From Eretmocerus hayati (taxonomy: Eukaryota > Arthropoda > Insecta > Hymenoptera > Aphelinidae): a DNA stretch of 64,000 bases. The notes beneath the pieces were generated by a model. That model did not search any database. It was not told the DNA's origin and saw only the letters and a list, made by a program, of their open reading frames with translations. The DNA lies in NCBI GenBank assembly GCA_029851415.1, contig CM056744.1, positions 114,577,838 through 114,641,837 of the forward strand. Reading direction: 5' to 3'. Made by a program: the position numbers and the translations under genes. Shown one piece after another: positions 24,669 to 34,765 of the stretch (position 1 is the stretch's first letter; each line of letters starts with the position of its first letter).

Positions 24669-27275
24669 AATAGGATATATATGAGATGATCATTAGAAGA
24701 TCCAGGCTGAAACGATTATCAGGATTCATTCAACGCAATACGGCTATCCTAAAGTCACGCGAATGCATCCAAATTCCACGAGAAAATTGAACAGAATTGC
24801 AAAAAAACCACGTCCCTATGCGAATCAAATATTTCAGTTTAGAAAGATAAGCAACATGTTAAACATCATCATCACTGATGGACACAGATTGTTCATTTTG
24901 CATAAATCACTCTGAGAATCGAGGAGGGCTGTTGTAAATAATAAAATCTCCTGAAAAAATGAGGCATGAAAGCACTCGCGGTCATTGCAAAGGTCATTGT
25001 AAGTGGAAGGAATTTCATATGAACTCACGAAGATCGGCTCGGGATAGAAAAATTGTTTCGCACAGATTGTTGATTCTCGGTTGGTATAATTCGATTTCAA
25101 GCCTATGTTTGCTTCTCTTTGTATTAAAGTTTTTCGCAAGCCCGCACGACAATGAAATATCCAAATGAATGAACAATGTGTAGGTGAAATGGATTAATTC
25201 CTTCTTTTTTGGCCTTTTAAGCGAACGTTTCATTACAATTTACTTGCAAAAGTGTTTTGATGCATGACTCGCAAGTCACAAATATATTCAAGTGTCCTAA
25301 AAAGACAAATAGACAAGTCAGCGAAAATTGGTTCGAAAATGTAGACAAAAAAGGCATCATAAGTACAAAATAAGCCCACACATTGTTTTTTTAGTTATTA
25401 TAGGTTGATATTGAGTGCAATTCGCGATTAAATTCCTCAACTCTGTATTCGTCTCCAACCAAATCTCTTGGAAAAATACATCAATCAACTAAACCTTCTG
25501 CCTACCGAAAACACCAGAATAACTCACAAACCAAGCACAATAAATCACCTAGATCAAGCTAAAACAACCCCCATTCATCCCCATCAAACAATCAACAAGA
25601 TTGATAATCCCGTCAACCAATTTCAATCCTCAACCTCCTAATTCAGGAAACTTCAGAGTAAAATAGAATAATTACCCAAGCAGACGACATTCAAACCTAA
25701 TTGAATGAGAGTAAAGAGAAAATCCAAGCAGGCGTCAACGTCGTCGTCTGAGTGTATGTACACAGAGACCAAAAGAGACGCGCGATAAATCACTCGATCG
25801 GTCTCAAAGAAATGCTTGGCGGTGCCGAGAGCTTGCAGCAGGCGTACAAAACTCCCTCAGGGCCTTAAGACTGCCTAACCCCACCTACAAATGTATATCT
25901 ATAGATGTAAAAATGAGGTTGGCACCACTGAAGCAAATACAAAGCCACACTGCCGTCACCGGCCGTGGCTAATAGAAAAAGCTCGTCGCGCACGTGTTAC
26001 AACAGCCCCAAGCAATACTTTGGTAGAGAATTGCAAGTATATATATCTATAGATGAAAGTATATCGTGTGAGTAGTTCTAAAGCTCGAGCTTGTTTGGGG
26101 GATGGTTGAAACAGGAGAATTGGATACAGCTAGGTATGTGTGACTCGATAGAATAGAGGTGAAAATACGTTGGTGGAAAAAGAGATTAGGAGAAAAAAAG
26201 GTGGAAGCAAGAAAGAAACATGGTGAGACGCCGAGAGAAGCGCGGACTCGATCGTTTATTTATGCCGTATCCTAATAAATGCTGTATGCTAGTGGTCTGT
26301 AGTGGAAAAACAATCAATTTTCGTATAGTGATCTGTAGTGGAAAAACAATCAATTTTCGTATAGGTTTTTTTTAGACCTATAAAGACGAGCCAGTACCCG
26401 GGGGCCGGGATCTTCATTAATTTTTACTAAACCCCTCTGAGAAAATAAATTGCTCGATTGAGCGATGAGACTTGTTTTGCTAGAAGATTACTCTATCAGA
26501 TGTTGCAGGATCGAAATGGTACTACTTATGATGAAAGAGATGAAAATTTTACTTTGCTTGGTTTGCTGAAATGAAGAAAGATCTTGAGGATATTCAAGAA
26601 GATTTTTTACCACCTTACTTAATGATCTAATGCGTTCGTATCGTCATAATTATTTTCGGTAGGTATAAATCATTATTATTACCCTCCCACAACTAAGCTA
26701 CCATTGTAGAAATTTCTCAAGAATAACTATTTTCATTGTGAATAGACTATGTTTCATCCTAAATTCATTTCTTCCTACATATTCAGCAAGTTGAATTCCA
26801 ATAATTCGATTCTTATATCGGTCCGGAAATGATCCACCTCAATCCTTGAAATTATCCAGTTTTTTTCTTTTCTCGCTACTGCAATACTGTTTTGAGGATG
26901 AGGTTCCAATTCTAATTGCCATCGTCAAATTTCACGTATGGAGCACGTACAAATAGTCAAGACTCTAGACAATTAATTCAATCCATCTCGCTTATTGAAA
27001 TTCATCAACAGACGGATGGGTAATTTTGAACCAATTTGAAATAAGTCAATGAATTTTATTTTATTCGATTGAATTTTCAACTCTCGAAAAATTATTTCGG
27101 TATCTCAGAGATGAGTTACTTCGATTATTATCATTCTTCAAAGAAGCTTTCACGATATCATCGAGTTTCTACACACGCAAATTTCCTTAATTTCTTTGAA
27201 AACAAATACATTCTCAAGAAATCTGAAACTGATCCTTACTCTGTACTGATCTGAACATTTTAAAACGTAATTCAT

Positions 27276-27277
<2 letters not shown>
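24669..27277. other. Intergenic, includes a 36-bp tandem duplication
   Basis: About 2.6 kb without a recognised gene. A direct duplication of 36 bases (ATCTGTAGTGGAAAAACAAT and following) occupies 26293-26364 with one mismatch. The stretch 25700-26060 is less AT-rich than its surroundings, but no open frame of useful length was found there. Confidence 0.5.
26293..26364. repeat. 36-bp tandem duplication
   Basis: Two adjacent copies differ at one position only (TGGTCTG versus TGATCTG), so the duplication is recent. Confidence 0.9.

Positions 27278-27324
<47 letters not shown>
27278..27324. repeat. (TA)n microsatellite
   Basis: About 23 perfect TA dinucleotides, directly abutting the G-run hairpin at 27325. 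Confidence 0.98.
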
Positions 27325-27325
<1 letters not shown>

Positions 27326-27376
27326 TAGGGGGGGCAAGCCCCCCTGCTCGCTCCGCTCGCCAACCCCCCATTTTAA
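27325..27376. other. Candidate left end of the Helentron-like element
   Basis: Immediately after the TA microsatellite lies CTAG followed by a strong hairpin, GGGGGGC-AA-GCCCCCC (27329-27344). GC-rich CTCGCTCCGCTCGCC text and a C6 run follow. Helitron2/Helentron elements often have a stem-loop close to each terminus and tend to sit in AT-rich or microsatellite sites. The assignment is inference from position and structure; no second copy is available in this window to define the boundary. Confidence 0.45.
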
Positions 27377-28433
27377 TTCGATCTTATTTGATAAAAATGA
27401 ATAAAACTCCCTTTAAAACCCCAAAACCATCTAACAATTACTTCCATCTATCACTATTATTATACTGTCAATTCGGGTGCTCACGTCCCGAACCCTTATG
27501 ACTCTGATACATATATATCAAACAATATATTCATCACTAACTTCATACATATTTCAACGCAACATAACACTAATCATACAATTTTTCACTCAACACATTC
27601 ACAGAACTCAAATGAAACATCCATATATTCATACTATACCCAACATATCATCTTTACCCCCTCCACAATAACTTTCCCTACTCATGCCTACGTTCAATTT
27701 ATACTTCTTCCCGCTCGCGCTTGTCACTCATGGGAACCAATGAACTCCTCATCATTTCCCATACTTTCGCTTGATCTGCCTGTCACTATTTAAGCTCTTT
27801 AATTTTTATCTGCTTTCCGCCCCTGCCTACCACATTCCCATTTCTTCCTATTCATTCCCAGTTATAACCGTGTACAGAACCAAAACTCTCATTAATTCAT
27901 ACTCTACCCCCCCCCCCCCTGCGCGTCACACAACCATTCCTTAACATTTATTCCCATTTAAAACTTTCAACAGAATTGAAACTCTCAAATATTCATAATC
28001 TTTCAACCTATTATTAGGTTGAAAGATTATGATACCTTCCTTGTATGTTGCATTTGATCGATTACACTTTTCCAAAGTCAATTAACACAATTTTTATATA
28101 TTAGTATTATTTATAATCATGAATAGATGAAAAGGTAAACATCTCGCTTACAGTGATATTCTTGATCTCCTTTGATGAGCAACAGCTTCACAGGAGAAAG
28201 ATGGTTTCTGATGAGAGACGATTCGTATGAGCAGAAGAACTTGTTCGAAGCGTTATGAAATTTCTATGAAACTTTTTCGAAATTGCAATATTTGTACGAT
28301 GGCTATCAGAATAATTCATGATATTTATCGAAATGATTTTGATCAAAATGGAAAATTAGAAGTTCTGAGGTTATCAATGTGTAATGAATGTTGATGAGAA
28401 AAATTCTGATGAACTAAATTTTCAGTTACAAAA
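27377..28433. other. 5' region of the Helentron, with an 18-bp-stem hairpin
   Basis: AT-rich, with a C13-14 run near 27908. A near-perfect hairpin (CATAATCTTTCAACCTA, loop TTAT, complement) sits at 27993-28032. A splice-donor-like AAAAGGTAAAC lies near 28130 and an acceptor-like TTTTCAG at 28419-28425, just before the first coding exon, so the intervening ~290 bases could be a leader intron. Small open frames here are not considered genes. Confidence 0.5.
27993..28032. repeat. Perfect hairpin upstream of the Rep-helicase gene
   Basis: 18-base arms and a 4-base loop. It could be a subterminal transposon structure or a transcript hairpin; the sequence alone does not say which. Confidence 0.9.
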
Positions 28434-31400
28434 ATGGATTATAAGATCATACATATGTTAGGTGACGGGAATTGTCTGTTCCGCTGTTTTTCATTCAAAT
28501 TATTTGGAGTACAAGACTCTCATAGAACAGTAAGAGTCAGAATAGTTCAATTTGTAGACCAAAATTGGGATATTTTCAAACCTTTCATAGTTGGAAACAT
28601 ACATTACAATGTAAACTTGGATGGTATTGAAAAATCTATCCAAGAAAAACTTGATTATGTTAACTACATGTCAAAAGATGGTGTTTATGGTACTGATGTG
28701 GAAATTGAAGTTTTCAGTAGAATGTACGGTATGAATGTGTTTGTTCATTTGGAAAATTCCAATGTAGTACTCCCCTTCGTGAATGTCGACAATCAAGATA
28801 ATTTGAGGATGATTTTCCATGGAAATTATGATTCAGGGCATTACAACTTGATAGTTCTCAATAACTTTAATGAGCCTTCCGTTAACAATAAATCTAAACG
28901 TAAATGTGGATATGAATCCAAAAAATCGAACATGTCGAGGAAGAAAAAGAGAATGAGGATAAAATCTCCTAAGAACAAGAAGACTAATGATCATCCAAAA
29001 GAGGTCTTATATGGATTCGAAAAATCACAAGCATACGAAAGCGCAATGAATGATTTTCGATTGAATGAGCTTCAGTGCAATTTTGGAAGCAAGAGATCTA
29101 AGGCATCTAAGACTTTGTGTTCTCATTCAGACTTTGGTGAAATGGATTATGAATGTCCACATTGCGGTGCTGTGTTTTGGGGAGATGAGAAAAAGAAGAC
29201 CAACTGTTGTCATAATGGCACTATATCTCTTTCACCTCTCAGCCATTATGACGAACAGTTGAAAGAATTGATAAAATGTGACGAATGTTTCAGATATTTC
29301 ATTCGATATTATAATCACATGTTTAGTTTTGCTACTTGGAGTGCTAAAGTGAGAAGTGAGAAGACTAAGGCTATCTTCAATTTGAAGATTCAGGGTCAAG
29401 TTTGTCACATTGCCCCAAATTCTCTAATACCAAAAAAGGATGAAGAACCTCGTTGCGGTCAATTATACATCTATGACAATGACACGGCTTTGAAAAAGAG
29501 ATTGGCGCTGAATGAGAATTTGACTCATCATCATACCAAGATATTGACAAGTATTATGAATAAGAATCCGTACTCGAAAAGATACAAACATTTGAATTAT
29601 GTTTCTCATATTCAAAAAATACCAAATTATAAACTTTATTTCTTACGAAAAAACGGTAAACAAAGACATACCTATAACAAGCCTTTGACTTCTGAATGTG
29701 GAGCAATCTTAGTGTCCAAATCTGGAATACAGGAAGATTTTGATATGTGTGTCTATCCAAAAAACCAAGAATGCCCTTGTGAGCAAACATATTTGAATAA
29801 ATTATCACACCATGTGGACCCAATGACATTTCCCATATTTTTCCCTTCGGGGGACTTGGGTTGGAGCACAGGGTATGAGAAAAACCCTGATTCTTGTACA
29901 TCAAGATCTCCGAAAGACAGAGATTTATCTATTTTGCAATATTATTCTTATAGATTATCTTATAGGCCTCATTCGAACAATTTCAGTCCTCTTCTTTATG
30001 GGGGTAGATTGACGCAACAATACTTCATTCATTCTTACGTGATGATAGAGAATAATAGGATGAACTTTTTCAGAAAACATCAGTCACAGCTGAGGATAGA
30101 ATGTTACCAGGGTCTCATAGACGCTGTCAAAAACAGTGCTCTGAATATATCCGAAAATTTTGAGTCCAAAGAGAGATTAGGGAATCTTTTTGTACTCCCA
30201 TCCACTTATATCGGGGGTCCTAGATATATGCAACAACACTATCAAGATGCAATGGCTATAATGAGAAATGTAGGTAGACCTGATCTTTTCATAACCATGA
30301 CTTGCAATCCGAAATGGAAAGAACTAAAGAAAGTTTTGAAAAAATTCCCGCCAAGAACAACACCGAATGATATTCCGAACATAACTGTAAGATTATTCAA
30401 AATGAAGATGGATGAATTGATCAAAGATGTTATGGACAAAGATCTTTTCGGTAAAGCCATAGGGTGTGTTTGGACTGTAGAGTTTCAGAAAAGAGGTCTA
30501 CCGCACATCCATCTACTTGTCACTTTGCATCCGAATAATAAGCTGTTGACAACTGAAGGAATTGATCAATACATTTCAGCAGAGATACCATCTGATAGTG
30601 ATAAGGAGCTGCAAAAGCTTGTAATAAAACACATGTTGCACGGACCGCATACAAAAAAGTCTCCGTGTCTCAATGAAGAATCGAAAACTTGCAAGAAAAA
30701 TTTTCCAAAACAATTTAGAGAGTCAACGAACATAAAGAAAGATGGTTACCCTGAATATAAAAGAAGCAACAACACAGCTGAAGGACATATTTATAAGAAT
30801 AAGAGCACTTCGCAATGTATAAATGTTGACAATTCTATGGTTGTACCTTACAATCCATTCTTATTGAAGAAATATAGATGTCACATTAACGTTGAGTATT
30901 GCGCGTCTATACAGAGCATAAAATATGTCTTCGATTATTTACATAAAGGATCTGACAGAGCTTTTTGTAAGTTGAAAAGAACGGATGGAGTTGAAAGTTC
31001 ATGTGAAATTCGAGATGAGCTCTCTGATTTCATAGAAGGGCGTTATCTCAGTCCGATGGAGTGTGCATGGCGTATTCAAGAGTTTCCGTTGTGTGGTAGG
31101 AGTCATAGTGTTGAGAGATTGGCTGTTCACGTAGAGAATCAACAATCGATTGTGTTCAGAGAGAACCGGGAAGAAGAAGCTCTGAAAAAATGGAGAACGA
31201 CTTTGACTGAATGGTTCGAATTGAATAAGAGAGATGAGTTTGCTAGAAAACTGAAGTACATCAACATTCCAAAATACTATCGATTTGATAACGTTCAAAA
31301 AATTTGGATCAAACGTTCACGTTCACAAAAGTTCCAAACCATTGGCAGAATGAGCGTTGTGTCACCGAAGGATAGTGAAAGATTCTATCTCAAATTGATC

Positions 31401-33158
31401 TTGAATAGAGTAAAAGGAGCAACAAGTTACGAAGATCTAAGAACATTTGAGGGACGGACTTACGATTGTTACAGAGAAACTGCTCGTGCAATGGGAATGA
31501 TAGAAGATGATGAACAAATCAATAAAATTTTCGAAGAAGCTTGCACTATCATGTTCCCTAATCAACTTAGGAAATTCTTCTGTTGGTTCCTACTGTCAGA
31601 AAATATTCAAGGGACTACTATTTGGGAGAAGTTCAAACCATACTTCATTCAAGACTTTGAAGAGGATGGAGAAAATAAAGCTCTTCAGAATATAAAACAT
31701 ATGCTAGAAATCGAGGACATGTCTCTGGAAAGTTATGGGCTACCGCAACCTGAGGTGGATGTATTGGAGAATAGTGACATACTCTCTGACCTTCCAGTGG
31801 AAGAATGTGAGAAAAAGTTCCTAGAAATGCATGAAATGTTGAATGAAGAACAGAAATTGATCTTCGATGAATTGACAAACGTGAAATCCGGGGCTTACTT
31901 CATTGACGGACCGGGTGGATCTGGGAAGACTTTTTTGTACAAAACGTTGATTTTCTTCTTCTTATCTAAAAAAATCAAGATACTGTCAATGGCTTGGACG
32001 GGTATAGCATCGATTCTGTTACCAAAAGGAATGACGAGTCATAGACAGTTCAAATTACCAATTGAATTCCAAGACATTGAAACTATATTCTTGAAATCTG
32101 ATTCAGATAAAAAGAGACTTAGAGAGGCGGATATTATCATTTGGGACGAAGCTTCGATGATACCAAAAAAGGCCCTCGAGATAGTTGAAAGAACTCTCAA
32201 AGACTTGTGTAACAATGACTTACCTTTTGGAGGGAAATTGATAATTCTTGGAGGGGATTTCCGTCAAATATTACCTGTTATGAAAAAATTCCATAAAGAC
32301 TCCATAGTTGAAGAAACCATAAAATATTCATCTTTATGGGGGTTATTCAAAATTATGAAATTAACTCAAAATTTACGTTCAAATAATACTGAGTTTTCTT
32401 CATTTTTATTGAACATTGGGGAAGGAAAAATAGATCGTTTGACAATTCCTCAAGAATGGAAATGCGATGACGTTTGCGGTAAAATTTACGGAAACTCTAA
32501 AAGAGATAGAACTATAAATAGTGTCATTCTTGCTCCTCATAATGAAGATACTCTGAGACTGAATAAGAAAATATTATCCTTCGAGGAAGGAAGTTCAACT
32601 ACATACTATAGCATTGATTACGCTACTCATAAAGATGTTGATCAGACTGATGATAATATTCATTTAGATTATCCAATCGAGGTTTTGAATAATATAAGAG
32701 AAGGTCTGCCACCACATGAATTAGAATTAAAAGTTAATGCTATAGTGATGTTGATAAGGAACTTGAGTGTGTCAGATGGACTGTGCAATGGAACAAGACT
32801 GAGGATTGTGAGACTCTATAAGTATAATATTGAAGCAGAGATAATAACTGGGGATAAAATGGGGAGTATCGTTTTCATCCCGAGGATAACTCTTGATACC
32901 AAAAATTCTTCTTTGCCTTTCACGTTATACAGGAAGCAGTTTCCATTAGTCCTTGCGTTCGCAATGACAATCAATAAATCGCAAGGACAAAGCTTTGATA
33001 TGGTTGGGTTATACTTGAGGAGACCTCTTTTCTCTCATGGACAGCTGTACGTAGCATTATCGAGATGTAGGAACCCGAATAATTTATACATTGAGAATCA
33101 CCTTGAAGATCACGACAGTATAGAGAATATAGTGTGGAAAGAAATTTTTGAAATTTAA
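28434..33158 (+). CDS. Helitron Rep-helicase with N-terminal OTU protease domain
   Basis: Intact 1574-residue frame from ATG. Residues 1-145 form an OTU-type cysteine protease: DGNC with nucleophile Cys14, Asp11, and His136 in GHYNLIVL. A Lys/Arg-rich stretch (about 154-185) could direct nuclear import. A CPHCGAVFW-type zinc site follows near 240, then the Helitron N-terminal region. The HUH nickase shows HIH (His691, His693) and a two-tyrosine motif, YVFDY (Tyr831, Tyr835). The Pif1-like helicase has Walker A GPGGSGKT (1159-1166), Walker B IIWDEAS (Asp1238-Glu1239), GGDFRQILPV, and the C-terminal TINKSQGQSFD and QLYVALSR motifs. The family nicks, unwinds and strand-transfers DNA during rolling-circle transposition; the OTU role is unknown. 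No C-terminal endonuclease domain is seen. All catalytic residues looked for are present, so it may be active. Confidence 0.97.
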   Translation: MDYKIIHMLGDGNCLFRCFSFKLFGVQDSHRTVRVRIVQFVDQNWDIFKPFIVGNIHYNVNLDGIEKSIQEKLDYVNYMSKDGVYGTDVEIEVFSRMYGMNVFVHLENSNVVLPFVNVDNQDNLRMIFHGNYDSGHYNLIVLNNFNEPSVNNKSKRKCGYESKKSNMSRKKKRMRIKSPKNKKTNDHPKEVLYGFEKSQAYESAMNDFRLNELQCNFGSKRSKASKTLCSHSDFGEMDYECPHCGAVFWGDEKKKTNCCHNGTISLSPLSHYDEQLKELIKCDECFRYFIRYYNHMFSFATWSAKVRSEKTKAIFNLKIQGQVCHIAPNSLIPKKDEEPRCGQLYIYDNDTALKKRLALNENLTHHHTKILTSIMNKNPYSKRYKHLNYVSHIQKIPNYKLYFLRKNGKQRHTYNKPLTSECGAILVSKSGIQEDFDMCVYPKNQECPCEQTYLNKLSHHVDPMTFPIFFPSGDLGWSTGYEKNPDSCTSRSPKDRDLSILQYYSYRLSYRPHSNNFSPLLYGGRLTQQYFIHSYVMIENNRMNFFRKHQSQLRIECYQGLIDAVKNSALNISENFESKERLGNLFVLPSTYIGGPRYMQQHYQDAMAIMRNVGRPDLFITMTCNPKWKELKKVLKKFPPRTTPNDIPNITVRLFKMKMDELIKDVMDKDLFGKAIGCVWTVEFQKRGLPHIHLLVTLHPNNKLLTTEGIDQYISAEIPSDSDKELQKLVIKHMLHGPHTKKSPCLNEESKTCKKNFPKQFRESTNIKKDGYPEYKRSNNTAEGHIYKNKSTSQCINVDNSMVVPYNPFLLKKYRCHINVEYCASIQSIKYVFDYLHKGSDRAFCKLKRTDGVESSCEIRDELSDFIEGRYLSPMECAWRIQEFPLCGRSHSVERLAVHVENQQSIVFRENREEEALKKWRTTLTEWFELNKRDEFARKLKYINIPKYYRFDNVQKIWIKRSRSQKFQTIGRMSVVSPKDSERFYLKLILNRVKGATSYEDLRTFEGRTYDCYRETARAMGMIEDDEQINKIFEEACTIMFPNQLRKFFCWFLLSENIQGTTIWEKFKPYFIQDFEEDGENKALQNIKHMLEIEDMSLESYGLPQPEVDVLENSDILSDLPVEECEKKFLEMHEMLNEEQKLIFDELTNVKSGAYFIDGPGGSGKTFLYKTLIFFFLSKKIKILSMAWTGIASILLPKGMTSHRQFKLPIEFQDIETIFLKSDSDKKRLREADIIIWDEASMIPKKALEIVERTLKDLCNNDLPFGGKLIILGGDFRQILPVMKKFHKDSIVEETIKYSSLWGLFKIMKLTQNLRSNNTEFSSFLLNIGEGKIDRLTIPQEWKCDDVCGKIYGNSKRDRTINSVILAPHNEDTLRLNKKILSFEEGSSTTYYSIDYATHKDVDQTDDNIHLDYPIEVLNNIREGLPPHELELKVNAIVMLIRNLSVSDGLCNGTRLRIVRLYKYNIEAEIITGDKMGSIVFIPRITLDTKNSSLPFTLYRKQFPLVLAFAMTINKSQGQSFDMVGLYLRRPLFSHGQLYVALSRCRNPNNLYIENHLEDHDSIENIVWKEIFEI

Positions 33159-33240
33159 AATAACTCACAACCAATCAGATTATTGATATTGATATACTGT
33201 CAAGAATATATGATTCAAAATTCATTTTAGACTTTTGACA

Positions 33241-33678
33241 ATGGAATGCGATCCCATTTTTGATGGCAATGTAGATTCAACTAATGTTGTGGAAAGAGCG
33301 GAGTCACAAAGACTGGATCATGAGATAGAAGAGCATATCAAAGAAGAAAAGTTGTACAATGATTATGTTAATTCGTTGTCCGAATCGAAAGAATCCGAAG
33401 ATCTTGAGAAATTACTTGTTGTCAGAAATGATGTTCCCGGAAACAAATCACATGGAAATTTTAATGATTGGTCGGAAGTTCCTTCAAGTTTGAAAAATCA
33501 TGCCATGAATTATTTGAAAATTCGAATTAAAAATGGAGAAATCAGTCCTCAAATTCTTCAAGATGTCAATGTTCTCAATAACGTGTTGCTCAAGTTAGCT
33601 AATGTAATATTGCCGTCACCGGAATTAGATGAACTGTCAATGAAAATTTGTGACTTAGATATTACAAATAAATTATGA
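33241..33678 (+). CDS. Hypothetical acidic protein of the Helentron (145 aa)
   Basis: Starts 82 bases after the Rep-helicase stop, at an ATG preceded 10 bases upstream by an acceptor-like ATTTTAG. A TTG two codons earlier is open but less likely. The product is acidic and Glu/Asp/Lys-rich in its first half (about 20-65), probably helical. A less charged half follows, with NDWSEVPSSLKNHAMNYL and a leucine-rich stretch near 115-135. No zinc site, membrane segment or known catalytic motif was recognised. Same strand and codon style as the Rep-helicase and position inside the element suggest an accessory or partner protein, but its function is unknown. It may have further exons downstream. Confidence 0.6.
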   Translation: MECDPIFDGNVDSTNVVERAESQRLDHEIEEHIKEEKLYNDYVNSLSESKESEDLEKLLVVRNDVPGNKSHGNFNDWSEVPSSLKNHAMNYLKIRIKNGEISPQILQDVNVLNNVLLKLANVILPSPELDELSMKICDLDITNKL

Positions 33679-33771
33679 TTCGTGTTATCAACATAATTCA
33701 TCATACCTTCCTTATACCTATACATGATGTCCAGTAAATCCGAGTTCCTAATAAGATCATCGTATTTCTAG

Positions 33772-34032
33772 AACCAGGAAAAGAATGATGAATGGAGAAG
33801 TGAGGTGATTAGTTATGATTCATTTTCCACTGATGAAGGAAATTCCAATCTTGATATGAACTGATATTGGTCAAACAAAAAAATTATTTTCATCATGTTG
33901 ATATCTGAAATTTCTAGATAATGATTCATTCCATGGAGATATTTGTGAAAATCGAATAGCAAATCATATCTTTCGTCAAAGTTTCAACACTTTTATGTAT
34001 GATGTGTATGAGAACTCTGAAGTGTTTGCATG
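33772..34032 (+). other. Possible additional exons or decayed coding sequence (A)
   Basis: Two stretches look coding but are too short for a normal open-frame call. One follows TTTCTAG at 33771 and reads about 30 codons, acidic and Ser-rich, to a stop near 33863. A second follows TTTCTAG at 33917 and reads NDSFHGDICENRIANHIF and onward for nearly 40 codons to a stop near 34033. Both begin at an acceptor-like AG. They may be exons of the orphan or zinc-finger gene, or remains of a lost gene; no complete splice path could be built. Confidence 0.3.
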
Positions 34033-34094
34033 ACAAAAGTGAGAATTATGTTCAAAAATTTCAATATATTTAGAATTGTTTCGATAAGGGGATT

Positions 34095-34247
34095 ATGGAT
34101 TCATTTAGACCAGAATCAATCTCTTCCAAGGTTGGACTGATCTTCGTTGAAGAAAATAGGTAGACTTGAGATTGGATGAGACTTTCCTGAAATTGAATCA
34201 ATTAGAAAAAGAACCATTCGATGAAACAGTAGAATTAGAGATGAATG
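34095..34247 (+). other. Possible coding fragment with a one-base frameshift (B)
   Basis: From ATG at 34095 the frame reads MDSFRPESISSK and on to a stop near 34163. The frame starting at 34160 continues at once with coding-like text (VDLRLDETFLKLNQLEKEPF and onward) up to a donor-like ATG|GTTTAA at 34248. One lost base near 34158 would join the two, suggesting a broken exon; alternatively they are separate exons. A following acceptor-like CATTTTAG near 34300 would close an intron of about 50 bases. No domain is recognised. Confidence 0.3.
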
Positions 34248-34369
34248 GTTTAATTTCCAATCTCCTGTTTGCTTGCATTATTTGTATTCATTTTAGATTG
34301 TCGATTGGGATCTTTTGAATTATTCTTGATATCTTCAGTGAAACACCAGATGAAGTTGGTAACGAGGAA

Positions 34370-34720
34370 ATGAGAACTGTTAGTTGTCCAGAATGTCATT
34401 TAAGATTTGCTACGATGGATTTTCTCGAAAAACATAAAATCAAAAGACATAATAGTGACAAAAACAGACAAATTCATTGCTTGGAGTGTGGTTTGATATT
34501 GGATAGTAGACATTTGAAAGTCCATTTAGACACACATGGTGATCCAAATAAGTATAGCTGTACACAAAAACGTTGTGGGAAATCGTTCAAAAGAAAGAGT
34601 CAGTTGATCCGTCACATCAAGTCTCACGATGAATCATCGAGCCAAATTTGTGAAAATTGTGGAAAACCATTCTACAGATTAGATCATTTGAAAAAACATA
34701 TTTGTAAAAGTGATACGTGA
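34370..34720 (+). CDS. C2H2 zinc-finger protein of the Helentron (116 aa)
   Basis: The frame contains four finger units: C-x2-C with H-x4-H (CPECHLRF..., about residues 6-27), C-x2-C with H-x4-H (CLECGLIL...), C-x4-C with H-x3-H (CTQKRCGKSFKRK...), and a last C-x2-C finger whose final ligand is probably Cys (CENCGKPFYR...HICK). Linkers are not of the canonical TGEKP type. Such proteins usually bind DNA or RNA; a role in recognising the transposon's own sequence is inference. The start is uncertain: an acceptor-like ATCTTCAG ends at 34338 and the frame is open from there, so this may be the last exon of a longer gene that includes fragments at 33772-34247. It lies 45 bases before the RPA-like gene. 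Confidence 0.7.
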   Translation: MRTVSCPECHLRFATMDFLEKHKIKRHNSDKNRQIHCLECGLILDSRHLKVHLDTHGDPNKYSCTQKRCGKSFKRKSQLIRHIKSHDESSSQICENCGKPFYRLDHLKKHICKSDT

Positions 34721-34765
34721 CATAGATGAAAAATGTTATTGTTCATTCTCTATTTTATAGTAATC

